The notes under the pieces are model-generated. The model was not told where the DNA came from and ran no database searches. It worked only from the letters and a program-made list of their open reading frames with translations. Shown piece by piece: positions 7,658 through 17,161 of a stretch of 64,000 bases of DNA; the first letter of the stretch is position 1; every line of letters starts with the position of its first letter. The position numbers and the translations under genes are program-made. This DNA is from an uncultured Bacilli bacterium (lineage in GTDB: Bacteria > Bacillota_I > Bacilli_A > RF39 > UBA660). The stretch covers positions 1 to 64,000 of the forward strand of contig CAKOPC010000001.1 in the NCBI GenBank assembly GCA_934098705.1. Reading direction: 5' to 3'.

Positions 7658-9922
7658 TTAAAACCCTCCTTTACTAATACCTACATAATCTAAATATTTT
7701 ACATAGCAAACAGATTTAAAAGGACAATATGGACATGATGCATTACTATTATCTTCTTTTATTTTAGGGTTAATTGTAAAATCATTATTATTTATACTAT
7801 CTATAACAGAATTTATTTTATTTTCTGCGATAGAATATAAAGTATCAAAGTCATTACAACTTAAAATCTTACTAAATTTAGAAAAACCCTTATCAGTAAA
7901 TTGCATACCTTTTATATATTTAGATTTTTTAAAAGTACTATCAAATTCCTCGATAGTTTCTATGTCATCTAAAGTATATCCAGTAAGTTTATAATCATCC
8001 ATTTTTAATTCCTCTAATGTTTTATGAGGAGTATAATTTTTAAGCTCACTTAATATATGCATAAGATATATACCAGTAATTTTAATATCTTTAAAGTTCT
8101 TTTTTAATAAGTAAATATAAATTAATAACTGCATATTTAAACCATAATCTATATATGATAGGGAAGATGTAACATTACCTGTTTTATAGTCAACAAGAGC
8201 TATTTTTTCATTATAGCTAAAGCTTTTATCTATAATACCAGATATTTTAGCATTTTTAACCTCTGCATTTAAAGTTATTTCTGTTTTAACATCTTTAAAT
8301 TTAGAATCCTCTAAATGATTCATAAGAGTTTTGATAACAAGTTTTAAATCATCAAGTATTTTATTTAAAAATAATTTATCAGCAACTTTAAAGTCAAAAC
8401 TATTGCTATTTAAATAATTATTAGCTTCTTTATCAAAGTCAAAATCTTTATTATAGGCACAAGATAAAATATAATGACAAATATTACCAATATACATATC
8501 AAATGTTTTATAATTTGGAAGCAAATTTAACACATAATTACAATAATACTTAAAACTACACTCATAATAAGAATTAATCTTAGTATAAGAAAGATTTAAA
8601 GATGAAAAAGTATTATCTATCATCTTGTATCTATTATCATAAGTATTATAAAAGTTATTATAGGTTGCATATAAATCCTTTAAAGATTCATTTAAAATAC
8701 CCTTATTAATATAATTATCAAGTAACATACTAAGATAAAAACTATTAGAATTATTAGAGTATAAAGATGCTTTATATTTCATTTCTAATACCTTTAAATC
8801 TATTAATTTTATAATAGGGGATGGCGTTAGTACATTTAAAAGATTTTCATAACTAAAAGTTATAACAAGATTTTTAATATGTTTTATAACATAAACTAAA
8901 TAATCAGTTTCAATTATATTTTCTTCATAAGATTTATCAATATAAGAAGGCTTTTCTATATCACTTATGTAATCAGTATCAGTATGAATAATAGGTAAAT
9001 ATTCTTTATTAAAAGATGCAAGATAAATATATTTACTATCATCAAAAGTAATAGACGTTAAATCAGTTACATTAACAGCATTTTTATATATAATATTATC
9101 AAGATAGGTATGTTTAAAAAGATAGGTAAGTTCATTTTTTACATCTTTTAAATTATCTATGAAATAATATTTATTTAAAATATTTATAATTTTATTTTTA
9201 ATATCTACATTGTCTATCTTTTCTAAATCAAAATCATTTAAAAACTGTTTACCAATATAAGTATCATATAAAGAAATACTATTATTAATATTAATAGGTA
9301 TATTAAAATCTTTAAATGTTCTTCTTAAAACTTCAAGATTATCATTATTTATATTTACTATATAGACATCATTTAAATTTAATTTTTTATCTATTATATC
9401 ATTTGCAATAAAAGTTATTTCATCATTTACATTATCAAAACTATATACATCATGATTATATATATTATTATCATAATCTATAAACTTAGCATTAATATCA
9501 TTTGCAATAGATTTAATAAACTTATTAAGTTTTATAAAACCAAAAAAATATATTTTTTTATTATTTATATTATTTAAAAAAAGATTATCTACATATATTA
9601 GTTTTTTATCTAAAAGTTCCATTTTGAGATTATATAAAAAGTTTAATTTTTCATTATCAAATACACTATTATTTTTTAAGTAATACATACTTTTTATATA
9701 CATAAGAGCAGTATCATAATTTATATTTTTAGAGTTTATCAAATAATTTATAGTTTTTTCATCATAGGAAAAATAAATGTTTTTTAAAAGTTCACTTTTA
9801 GAATATACTTTTATATTATATAACTTATCTTTACTATTAATATATTTTATTACACTATCTTTAGCATTATCCAAAGTAATAATTATAATATCATTATCTA
9901 TTATTTTATCTAAGTTACTCAT
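7658..9922 (-). CDS. addB: ATP-dependent nuclease subunit B, shortened
   Basis: The 754-residue protein carries the AddB-type C-terminal nuclease (GIIDKSF, then VDYKTG) and the four cysteines of its iron-sulfur clamp: one in YECSFKYYC and three in CPYCPFKSVC. Bacillus AddB is about 1160 residues. Here the N-terminal helicase-like region is strongly reduced and the expected P-loop is absent, the N-terminus reading IIIITLDNAKDS. The start is the ATG after AAGGTGGT; a GTG four codons upstream lies in that ribosome site. It is transcribed with addA. Confidence 0.88.
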   Translation of the reverse strand: MSNLDKIIDNDIIIITLDNAKDSVIKYINSKDKLYNIKVYSKSELLKNIYFSYDEKTINYLINSKNINYDTALMYIKSMYYLKNNSVFDNEKLNFLYNLKMELLDKKLIYVDNLFLNNINNKKIYFFGFIKLNKFIKSIANDINAKFIDYDNNIYNHDVYSFDNVNDEITFIANDIIDKKLNLNDVYIVNINNDNLEVLRRTFKDFNIPININNSISLYDTYIGKQFLNDFDLEKIDNVDIKNKIINILNKYYFIDNLKDVKNELTYLFKHTYLDNIIYKNAVNVTDLTSITFDDSKYIYLASFNKEYLPIIHTDTDYISDIEKPSYIDKSYEENIIETDYLVYVIKHIKNLVITFSYENLLNVLTPSPIIKLIDLKVLEMKYKASLYSNNSNSFYLSMLLDNYINKGILNESLKDLYATYNNFYNTYDNRYKMIDNTFSSLNLSYTKINSYYECSFKYYCNYVLNLLPNYKTFDMYIGNICHYILSCAYNKDFDFDKEANNYLNSNSFDFKVADKLFLNKILDDLKLVIKTLMNHLEDSKFKDVKTEITLNAEVKNAKISGIIDKSFSYNEKIALVDYKTGNVTSSLSYIDYGLNMQLLIYIYLLKKNFKDIKITGIYLMHILSELKNYTPHKTLEELKMDDYKLTGYTLDDIETIEEFDSTFKKSKYIKGMQFTDKGFSKFSKILSCNDFDTLYSIAENKINSVIDSINNNDFTINPKIKEDNSNASCPYCPFKSVCYVKYLDYVGISKGGF

Positions 9923-10007
9923 AAAACTTACCACCTTTAATTATTGTATCATAATAAAAAGGTTTATAAAAGCTAAAAAAATATAAAAATTAACTTTAAA
10001 TACTAGC

Positions 10008-10020
10008 AAACAAATGTTTG
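10008..10020. promoter_or_regulatory. LexA-like SOS box between addB and the pcrA operon
   Basis: AAACAAATGTTTG is identical, on one strand, to the box beside lexA at 57061-57073 and differs by one base from 57101-57113. It has the AAAC-N4-GTTT form, close to the GAAC-N4-GTTC core known for Gram-positive LexA. It lies 9 bases upstream of the -35 of the rightward promoter and about 86 bases from the addB start, so it may act on both directions. Confidence 0.65.
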
Positions 10021-10028
10021 AAAATTGC

Positions 10029-10058
10029 TTGACAATTATAAACAGGATGTGCTATTAT
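10029..10058 (+). promoter_or_regulatory. Sigma-A promoter for the 10187 gene-pcrA unit
   Basis: TTGACA (10029-10034), an 18-base spacer and TATTAT (10053-10058) lie just right of the LexA-like box. The leader to the first gene is about 120 bases. Confidence 0.6.
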
Positions 10059-10186
10059 TTTATATGAAAGGGAAGGATTAACAATTTATTAAAATATAAA
10101 AACGTTTAAATTTAATAAAGAAAATACTTCTATAAAAAGATGTTTTGTGGTATAGTAATTTTAATGAAGGGTATTTGGTGACTTAC

Positions 10187-10735
10187 ATGAACGATTTAGA
10201 AAAACAAAGTATAATTATATGGCTAATAAGTTATTTAGTAGCAGTTGGTATGGATACGTATACTACTTATTTATTTTTAATGTATATTGGTAATTCTGGT
10301 TATAAATTTAATGATATAGATATGGATATAGATGATTTTGATGAACCTTTAGAAGATTCTTTAATAGATAAAATTATATCATTAATACCGATTTTAAATG
10401 TTTTTCATAAAGGCTTTGAAACATTAAGATATAGTAAAGAGATGGAAGAAGATCTTATGTACCTTAAAATGACTAATTTTATAGTGCCTATGCAAGAGGA
10501 TGAGTATAAAAGATTTTTAGATAATAAATGTTTAAATACTTTATTTGATATTAGTTATAAAAAAGAAAAAGGAGAACAAATAGAAGACTTTAAAACTAAA
10601 CTTGATACTTTAGATAATGCTATAAAAGATGATAGTGTTATGCCAGTTGTGTTTAATTATGGTGATAGTGATGTGTATGTTTATTTTAAAGAGGATAAAA
10701 ATGTAAGGAAAAGAAAAAGAGAGGATGTTAATTAA
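10187..10735 (+). CDS. Hypothetical protein ahead of pcrA, with N-terminal membrane segment
   Basis: The 182-residue product has a hydrophobic N-terminal helix (about residues 8-30), then an acidic, helical cytosolic region and a Lys/Arg-rich tail. The ATG at 10187 follows GGTGAC; an ATG 14 codons upstream lacks a ribosome site. Its stop abuts the pcrA start directly, so the two are translationally linked behind an apparently LexA-controlled promoter. I do not recognise the family. An SOS-linked role is inferred from position only. Confidence 0.65.
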   Translation: MNDLEKQSIIIWLISYLVAVGMDTYTTYLFLMYIGNSGYKFNDIDMDIDDFDEPLEDSLIDKIISLIPILNVFHKGFETLRYSKEMEEDLMYLKMTNFIVPMQEDEYKRFLDNKCLNTLFDISYKKEKGEQIEDFKTKLDTLDNAIKDDSVMPVVFNYGDSDVYVYFKEDKNVRKRKREDVN

Positions 10736-12820
10736 ATGTTAGATAATTTAAATGAAATGCAAAAAGAAGCTGTTATATATAAAGATGGACCACTTTTGAT
10801 ACTTGCGGGAGCAGGTTCTGGAAAAACAAGAGTATTAACATGCCGTATTGCTTATTTAATAAAAGAATATGGGGTAAATCCTTATAATATATTAGCTATT
10901 ACATTTACTAATAAAGCAGCCAATGAAATGAAGGATAGAATAACAAATTTAATTGGTAAAACAAATATTACAGCATCAACTTTTCACTCATTTGGTGTTA
11001 AAATTTTAAGAGAATATGATAATGCCAAGATACTTGGATATAATAAAAACTTCAATATAATGGATAGTGATGATACCTTAACACTTATAAAGAAGATAAC
11101 AAAAGATTTAGGTTTTGACCCTAAAACATTTAGTCCTTATATGATAAAAAATAAAATATCAAGCTGTAAAAATGAATATGTAATGCCAGAAGATTATAAA
11201 GCTTTTGTTTGTAGTAGTGAAGATGATGTTATCTATAAAATTTATAGTAAATATGAGGATACTTTAAAGCAAAACAATTCTGTTGATTTTGATGATTTAT
11301 TAATACTTCCAATAAAACTTTTTATAGAACATGAAGATATACTTGAAAAATATCAAGAAAGATATAAATATATATTAATAGATGAGTATCAAGATACTAA
11401 TAAAGTACAATATATGTTAACTAAAATGTTATGTAAAAAATATAGAAATATATGTGTTGTTGGGGATGTAGACCAATCAATATATGGTTTTAGAAATGCT
11501 GATTATAGAAATATATTAAACTTTGAAAAGGATTATAAAGATGGTAAAACAATATATTTAGAGCAAAACTATAGATCATGTAAAACAATACTTGATGCTG
11601 CTAATTCTGTTATAAAAAATAACAAGGAAAGAAAAGAAAAAAATCTATGGAGCAATAAAGATATTGGAGATAAAATAAGTTATTATAGAGCATATGATGA
11701 AGTTGATGAAGTATTTTACTGTCTTAAAAAAATAAAAGAATTAATAAATAATGGTGTGCCTTATAGTGATATAGCAATTCTATACCGTACAAATGCTCAG
11801 TCCCGTGTTTTTGAAGATGTACTTTTAAGAGAAAATATACCATATAAAGTTATCGGTAGTTTCTACTTCTATAACAGAAAAGAAATAAAGGATTTAATAT
11901 CATACTTAAAATTAATTAATAATCAAGATGATAATTTAAGTTTAACAAGAGCAATATCAGTTCCAAAAAGAGGTATTGGGGAAAAAAGCATAAGAAATCT
12001 TGAAGAAGAAAGTATCTTTTATAAAGCAAGTATGTTTGATTGCCTTAAAAGTGATAAAGAACTTGAGTTTAAGAATTTGATATTAGATTTAAAGAGCAAA
12101 GTAAGTGAAGTTACTTTAACAGAATTAATAGAAATTGTACTTGATAAATCAGGTATGAAAGAAGCTTTAAAGAAAGAAAAAACACTAGAAGCTGATATAA
12201 GACTTGAAAACCTAGAAGAGTTTAAATCAATTACTAAAAACTTTGAAGAAAAAGAAGGTTTAATATCTTTAGAAGATTTTTTACTTGAAATATCACTTGT
12301 TGCCGATAAAGAAGAATATAAAGATGACCCTAATAGATTAACCTTAATGACGGTACATCAAGTTAAAGGACTTGAATATCCATATGTTTTTATAGTAGGA
12401 CTTGAAGAAGGTATATTTCCACATAGGAACTCTATGAATAGTGAAAGTGAGATAGAGGAAGAAAGAAGACTTATGTATGTTGCTATAACAAGAGCTATGA
12501 AGAAACTATATATAACAAATGCCAAAAAAAGAATGCTATATGGAGAAGAAAAAAATAATATACCATCAAGATTTATAAATGAAATAGATGAAAAACTTCT
12601 AAATATTGAAAATGCTCCAAAAGAAGCAATAATAAAAAAAGAAAAGAATGTATACGAAGATGATGTTGATTATAAATATGGTGATAAAGTATTACATGAT
12701 AAATTTGGAGTTGGGGTTGTAATAGGTATAAATAAAAGCATTATATCCATTGCTTTTAATAAAGATATAGGTATAAAGCAATTACTTAAGAATCATAAAA
12801 GTATAAAAAAAATTAGTTAA
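10736..12820 (+). CDS. pcrA: ATP-dependent DNA helicase PcrA/UvrD
   Basis: This superfamily 1A helicase acts in repair, replication restart and removal of RecA or RNA polymerase. It has Walker A LAGAGSGKTR (about residues 22-31), TFHSFGVKILR, Walker B IDEYQDTNK, GDVDQSIYGFRNAD, and motif V/VI VHQVKGLEYPYVF with RRLMYVAITRA. The 694-residue length is typical. The C-terminal GDKVLHDKFGVGVV block is the PcrA-type RNA polymerase-binding domain. It starts right after the upstream stop (TAA-ATG). Confidence 0.96.
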   Translation: MLDNLNEMQKEAVIYKDGPLLILAGAGSGKTRVLTCRIAYLIKEYGVNPYNILAITFTNKAANEMKDRITNLIGKTNITASTFHSFGVKILREYDNAKILGYNKNFNIMDSDDTLTLIKKITKDLGFDPKTFSPYMIKNKISSCKNEYVMPEDYKAFVCSSEDDVIYKIYSKYEDTLKQNNSVDFDDLLILPIKLFIEHEDILEKYQERYKYILIDEYQDTNKVQYMLTKMLCKKYRNICVVGDVDQSIYGFRNADYRNILNFEKDYKDGKTIYLEQNYRSCKTILDAANSVIKNNKERKEKNLWSNKDIGDKISYYRAYDEVDEVFYCLKKIKELINNGVPYSDIAILYRTNAQSRVFEDVLLRENIPYKVIGSFYFYNRKEIKDLISYLKLINNQDDNLSLTRAISVPKRGIGEKSIRNLEEESIFYKASMFDCLKSDKELEFKNLILDLKSKVSEVTLTELIEIVLDKSGMKEALKKEKTLEADIRLENLEEFKSITKNFEEKEGLISLEDFLLEISLVADKEEYKDDPNRLTLMTVHQVKGLEYPYVFIVGLEEGIFPHRNSMNSESEIEEERRLMYVAITRAMKKLYITNAKKRMLYGEEKNNIPSRFINEIDEKLLNIENAPKEAIIKKEKNVYEDDVDYKYGDKVLHDKFGVGVVIGINKSIISIAFNKDIGIKQLLKNHKSIKKIS

Positions 12821-12847
12821 AATAAAATTATATGAGAGGATGATTTT

Positions 12848-13756
12848 ATGAAAAAGGATTTGACATTAGTTATTTTAGCAGCAGGTATGGGTTCAAGATT
12901 TGGTGGCTTAAAACAAATAACACCAGTTGGACCAAATAAGGAATTTATTATTGATTATTCTATATATGATGCTATAAAAGCAGGATTTAATAAAATAGTA
13001 TTCATTATAAAACGTGAAAATTTAGAGGACTTTAAAAATACGATAGGTAAAAGAATAGAAGATAAAATAGATGTTACTTATGTTTTCCAAGATATGGATA
13101 ACTTACCATATAATGTAGAATTTAAGCATGATAGAAAACCACTTGGTACAGCTCATGCTATATGGTGCTGTAAGGATGTTTTAAATAATGATTTTGTTAT
13201 TATAAATGCAGATGATTTTTATGGCTATGAATCATTTGAAATGGCAAGTACCTTTTTAAATGGTTCCCATAAAAAAGATGAATTTTGTATGATAGGATAT
13301 AAAATAAAAGATACTATAAAAAATAATGAAATGGTAAAAAGAGGAATATGTAAGGAAGATAATGGCTATTTAAAAGATTTATGTGAATCAAAAGTATTAC
13401 TTAGTGATAATAAAATAACAGCATATCCACTTGATGGAACACAAAGTTTTGATGTTTTAGAGGACAGTGTAACATCTATGAATATGTTTGGTTTTACTCC
13501 TTATATCTTAGATTTAATAAAAGAAGGCTTTATGGACTTTTATATAAAAAATAAAAACGATATGAAAACTTGTGAATATTTGATACCAGATGTTGTATCA
13601 AAATATATAAAAAATGACAAATGCAAAGTTAAAGTATTAAAAACAAATGAAAAATGGTATGGTATGACATATAAAGAAGACGAAGAAGAAATAAAAGAAG
13701 CCTTACGTGAAATGACAAGAAAAAGACTATATCCAAGTCCTCTTTGGAAAAAGTAA
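12848..13756 (+). CDS. Nucleotidyltransferase family protein (sugar-nucleotide type)
   Basis: The N-terminus VILAAGMGSRFGGLKQ is the nucleotide-binding loop of the GalU/RmlA/GlmU-like NTP transferase fold. INADDFYG is the metal-binding Asp block. At 302 residues it is a stand-alone transferase domain joining a nucleotide to a sugar- or polyol-phosphate. The specific sugar cannot be read from sequence. A GAGAGGATG site precedes the start. It lies between pcrA and priA, with gaps of 27 bases and 1 base, so it is probably in their operon. Confidence 0.8.
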   Translation: MKKDLTLVILAAGMGSRFGGLKQITPVGPNKEFIIDYSIYDAIKAGFNKIVFIIKRENLEDFKNTIGKRIEDKIDVTYVFQDMDNLPYNVEFKHDRKPLGTAHAIWCCKDVLNNDFVIINADDFYGYESFEMASTFLNGSHKKDEFCMIGYKIKDTIKNNEMVKRGICKEDNGYLKDLCESKVLLSDNKITAYPLDGTQSFDVLEDSVTSMNMFGFTPYILDLIKEGFMDFYIKNKNDMKTCEYLIPDVVSKYIKNDKCKVKVLKTNEKWYGMTYKEDEEEIKEALREMTRKRLYPSPLWKK

Positions 13757-13757
13757 T

Positions 13758-15929
13758 ATGTATTTAGATGTTTTAGTAGAACTTACTAATGTTTTTATAG
13801 ATAAAACCTTTACCTATAGAAACAATTTAGGCCAAAAAATAGATATTGGAACTAGAGTTAAAGTACCATTTGGAACAAGAGAACTTGAAGGCTTTGTCTT
13901 AAATGTAAAAGAAACTTTAGATGAGAAAATAGAAAATATAAAAGACGTAATAAGTGTTGTTGATGACTTTCCTGTACTTAATAAAGAGCTATTATATCTT
14001 GGCAAATATATTAGTAAAACAACTCTCTCAAGCCTTATGTCATCATATTCATGTATGTTACCTAAAGCCTTAAAAGCCAAAATAGACGTTAAAATAAATA
14101 TAAAATATGATACCTATATAAAATTAAATGAAGAAAAGGATTTAAAAAAAGAAAAATTAAATGATAATCAAATAAAAATAATAGATTATTTAAAAGAAAA
14201 TAAAGAAGTATTAAAAGAAAAATTAAATATCTTTTCTCAAAGTAGTATTAATACATTAATAAAAAGGGGAATTTTACTAAAAGAAGAAAAGGAACACTAT
14301 AGATATAATTTAAATAAATCTGCTAAAAAAGATTTTGTTTTAAATGAAGACCAAAAATTAGTATTTGATGAAGTTATAAAAGAAAAAAACACTTATAATA
14401 CCTTCTTACTTTATGGTGTAACAGGAAGTGGTAAAACAAATGTATATATAGAAATAGCCAAAAATATAATAAAAGATGGTAAAACAGCTATTGTTTTAGT
14501 GCCAGAAATATCACTAACGCCTCAAATGATAAATAGATTTACAAGTGCCTTTCAAGATATTGCGGTACTTCACTCAGGACTTAGTGATGGCGAAAAATAT
14601 GATGAATGGCGAAAAATAAAAGAAGGTAAGGTAAGTGTTGTAATAGGGGCAAGAAGTGCCATTTTTGCACCCCTTGAAAATATTGGAGTTATAATTATAG
14701 ATGAGGAACACTCATCAACCTATAAACAAGAAAATGTACCAAGATATAATGCTATAGAAGTTGCTAAAGAAAGATGTAAATATAACTCTTGTCCTTTAAT
14801 ACTTGGAAGTGCAACACCACGACTTGAAAGTTATGCAAGAGCCTTAAAAGGAGTATATAAACTATTAAAGCTTGACAAAAGATATAATAATATGATGCTT
14901 CCTTCTGTTAAAGTTATTGATATGAATAAATCTTTTAAAGAAAATAATAGTTTCTTTTCAAAAGAATTAGTAGAAAATATAAAACAAGCTATAGCAAATA
15001 AAGAACAAGTAATACTATTTTTAAATAGAAGGGGATACTCTGGCACAGTTATTTGTAAAAACTGTGGAGAGGCTTATAAATGTCCTAACTGTGATATAAC
15101 TTTAACATACCATAAAACATCTAATATGTTAAGATGCCATTACTGCGGATATGCAACTAAAAGAGATAATAAATGCCCTAACTGTAAAGAGGAATTTAAG
15201 GACTATGGCATAGGAACAGAAAAAGTAGAAGAGGAAATTAAAAATCTAATAAAAGATGCTAAAATTGTAAGGATGGATGTTGATACAACAACTAAAAAAA
15301 ATTCTATAGAAAAGATAATAAAAGATTTTGAAAACCAAAAATATAATATTCTTTTAGGAACACAAATGATTTCCAAAGGACTTGATTTTCCAAATGTAAC
15401 TTTAGTAGGAGTTATAAATGCTGATATTGGTCTTAATTATCCAGATTTTAGAAGTAGTGAAATAACTTTTGAACTCTTAAATCAAGTTTTAGGAAGAAGT
15501 GGTAGAGGAGAAAAAAAAGGGAATGTTATAATTCAAACCTTTAATCCAGAACATTATGCTATAACATATACTATAAATCATGATTATAACGGTTTCTTTA
15601 AAAAAGAAATGTCTATAAGAAAATCCCTTGATTACCCACCATATTATTATATTTGCAGTATAAAAATAATATCTAAAGATTATAACTTAGCAAATGATAA
15701 TATAAATAAAACCTATAAATTCATTAAAAATAATATAACAGATAAAGAAATAATTTTAGGACCAAGTTGCTGTAATATGTTTAAATTAAATAATAATTAT
15801 AGATTTCAAATAATAATAAAGTACAAAGATAAAGACAATATAATGGATGCTTTAGAAAAGTTGCAAGAACATTATTTTGGAAATAAAAACATAAAACTAG
15901 AAATAGACTTTGACCCCTATAAGATATAA
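13758..15929 (+). CDS. priA: Primosomal helicase PriA
   Basis: PriA reloads the replicative helicase at collapsed forks. The 723-residue product has the N-terminal 3'-DNA-binding domain, Walker A LYGVTGSGKTNVY (about residues 215-227), Walker B IDEEHSSTYKQ, and the family zinc-binding insert with four CxxC pairs (about residues 434-480). Helicase motifs include GTQMISKGLDFPNV and QVLGRSGRGEKKG. The ATG follows the previous stop (TAATATG), so translation is likely coupled. Confidence 0.95.
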   Translation: MYLDVLVELTNVFIDKTFTYRNNLGQKIDIGTRVKVPFGTRELEGFVLNVKETLDEKIENIKDVISVVDDFPVLNKELLYLGKYISKTTLSSLMSSYSCMLPKALKAKIDVKINIKYDTYIKLNEEKDLKKEKLNDNQIKIIDYLKENKEVLKEKLNIFSQSSINTLIKRGILLKEEKEHYRYNLNKSAKKDFVLNEDQKLVFDEVIKEKNTYNTFLLYGVTGSGKTNVYIEIAKNIIKDGKTAIVLVPEISLTPQMINRFTSAFQDIAVLHSGLSDGEKYDEWRKIKEGKVSVVIGARSAIFAPLENIGVIIIDEEHSSTYKQENVPRYNAIEVAKERCKYNSCPLILGSATPRLESYARALKGVYKLLKLDKRYNNMMLPSVKVIDMNKSFKENNSFFSKELVENIKQAIANKEQVILFLNRRGYSGTVICKNCGEAYKCPNCDITLTYHKTSNMLRCHYCGYATKRDNKCPNCKEEFKDYGIGTEKVEEEIKNLIKDAKIVRMDVDTTTKKNSIEKIIKDFENQKYNILLGTQMISKGLDFPNVTLVGVINADIGLNYPDFRSSEITFELLNQVLGRSGRGEKKGNVIIQTFNPEHYAITYTINHDYNGFFKKEMSIRKSLDYPPYYYICSIKIISKDYNLANDNINKTYKFIKNNITDKEIILGPSCCNMFKLNNNYRFQIIIKYKDKDNIMDALEKLQEHYFGNKNIKLEIDFDPYKI

Positions 15930-15958
15930 AAAAAAACGACACTTAAGTCGTCTTTTTT
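15929..15958. terminator. Bidirectional terminator between priA and prsA
   Basis: AAAACGAC and GTCGTCTTTT arms around ACTTAA lie between two convergent genes, flanked by A and T runs. Confidence 0.75.
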
Positions 15959-16928
15959 ATTGGTTCTTTAAATTTTTTAAATATTCATTAAAAGATTTCT
16001 TTAAAGCATCATCACTAAATTTTAATTCATAATCTTCTCTTATTTTTTCTAAAGTTTCATAGTAAAGAGTGCTTTCATTATTTAACTTTTCTTTAACTAA
16101 AGTATCAATAATTGTATCTTTTACATCAGCAAGTTTTGGTTTATCCTTTTCATCAGTTTTTAAAATTATATGATAACCATAAGATGTTTTAACTGGTTCT
16201 TTTGTATATTCTCCTTTTTTAAGACTAAAAGCAGCCTCTTCAAAAGCATCATCCTTTTCGCCAGTATTAAACCAACCTAAATCTCCACCTTTACTATTAT
16301 TTGATTTATCAGCAGAGTATTCTTTAGCAAGTTCATCAAAATCTGCACCATCATCTAACTTCTTAATAATATCCTTAGCTTTAGAAAGTGCTTCTTCATA
16401 AAGTTTTGAAACCTCTTCACTTGTCATACCACTTAAAGCTTTAGACTCAATTAAAATGTGTTTTGCTCTTATATCACCATAGATGCTATCTTCATAATAA
16501 TTTTCAATTTCTTTATCTTTTATAGTGCCTTTTAAATAATCTTTAACTGCTAAATCTCTTCTGTAACTTAAAGTAAGTAATTCTCTTAAATTATCTTCGC
16601 TACCATAGTAACTTTTAACATAAGTATTAAAATCAACATTACTTGATTCAGCTTGAGTTTTTAACTTAGATATTTGCTCGTCAATATATTTTTTTTCCTC
16701 ATCAGTTTCTTTATATTTATCACTTAATATTAACTTATCTACCATGTTAATTAAAGCTCCAGCGCCATAATTTTCCTTAAGTTCACTATATAACTCATCA
16801 GCTGAGATACCACCATTTTTAGTAGTTAAAACAGCATCTTCACCATTTTTAAGTTTAGCAACTTTACCACATCCTACTAAAGATAAAGAGGCAAGACCTA
16901 CTACAAATATTTTTGTTAGTTTTTTCAT
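15957..16928 (-). CDS. prsA: Foldase lipoprotein PrsA (parvulin-type PPIase)
   Basis: PrsA assists folding of exported proteins on the outer face of the membrane. A signal peptide ends at the lipobox LVGC (Cys20). The parvulin domain spans about residues 150-250, with RAKHILI, GGDLGWFNTGE, FEEAAFSLKKGE and SYGYHIILK. The flanking helical regions are the usual PrsA chaperone parts. Length 323. AAAGGAGGATT precedes the ATG. The region upstream is shared with the divergent YjcZ-like genes. Confidence 0.92.
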   Translation of the reverse strand: MKKLTKIFVVGLASLSLVGCGKVAKLKNGEDAVLTTKNGGISADELYSELKENYGAGALINMVDKLILSDKYKETDEEKKYIDEQISKLKTQAESSNVDFNTYVKSYYGSEDNLRELLTLSYRRDLAVKDYLKGTIKDKEIENYYEDSIYGDIRAKHILIESKALSGMTSEEVSKLYEEALSKAKDIIKKLDDGADFDELAKEYSADKSNNSKGGDLGWFNTGEKDDAFEEAAFSLKKGEYTKEPVKTSYGYHIILKTDEKDKPKLADVKDTIIDTLVKEKLNNESTLYYETLEKIREDYELKFSDDALKKSFNEYLKNLKNQ

Positions 16929-17010
16929 AACTTTAATCCTCCTTTTAAAAAACTATAACATTATAATAACAAACCAGGATAAAAAAATCAATAATTTAGA
17001 CATTTGTAGA

Positions 17011-17037
17011 CACAAAATTTTCTAAATACCATAAAAT
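17011..17037 (+). promoter_or_regulatory. SigK-type (late mother-cell) promoter
   Basis: AC (17011-17012), 16 bases and CATAAAATA (17029-17037) match the sigma-K pattern of an AC -35 core and a CATAnnnTA -10. The same layout occurs upstream of gerE. It precedes two YjcZ-like microprotein genes, which fits spore-coat timing. Confidence 0.55.
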
Positions 17038-17069
17038 ATTTTAGAATAAGAAAAAAGGAGGAATGAATT

Positions 17070-17147
17070 ATGAATTACGTTTCATCATCTGCAATCGTAT
17101 TAGTATTATTTATATTATTAATTATTATACTTGGAGCTTGGATTTAG
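17070..17147 (+). CDS. YjcZ-like sporulation microprotein (25 residues)
   Basis: This short gene encodes Met-Asn-Tyr-Val followed by SSAIVLVLFILLIIILGAWI. The hydrophobic block VLFILLIIILGA closely matches the conserved core of the tiny YjcZ/YqgA-type sporulation membrane proteins. A strong AAAAAAGGAGG site lies 8 bases upstream, and a SigK-like promoter lies before that. The product is probably a single membrane helix in the mother cell or coat. The next gene begins 14 bases later and encodes a related peptide. Confidence 0.72.
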   Translation: MNYVSSSAIVLVLFILLIIILGAWI

Positions 17148-17161
17148 GGGGTGTTTAATTT

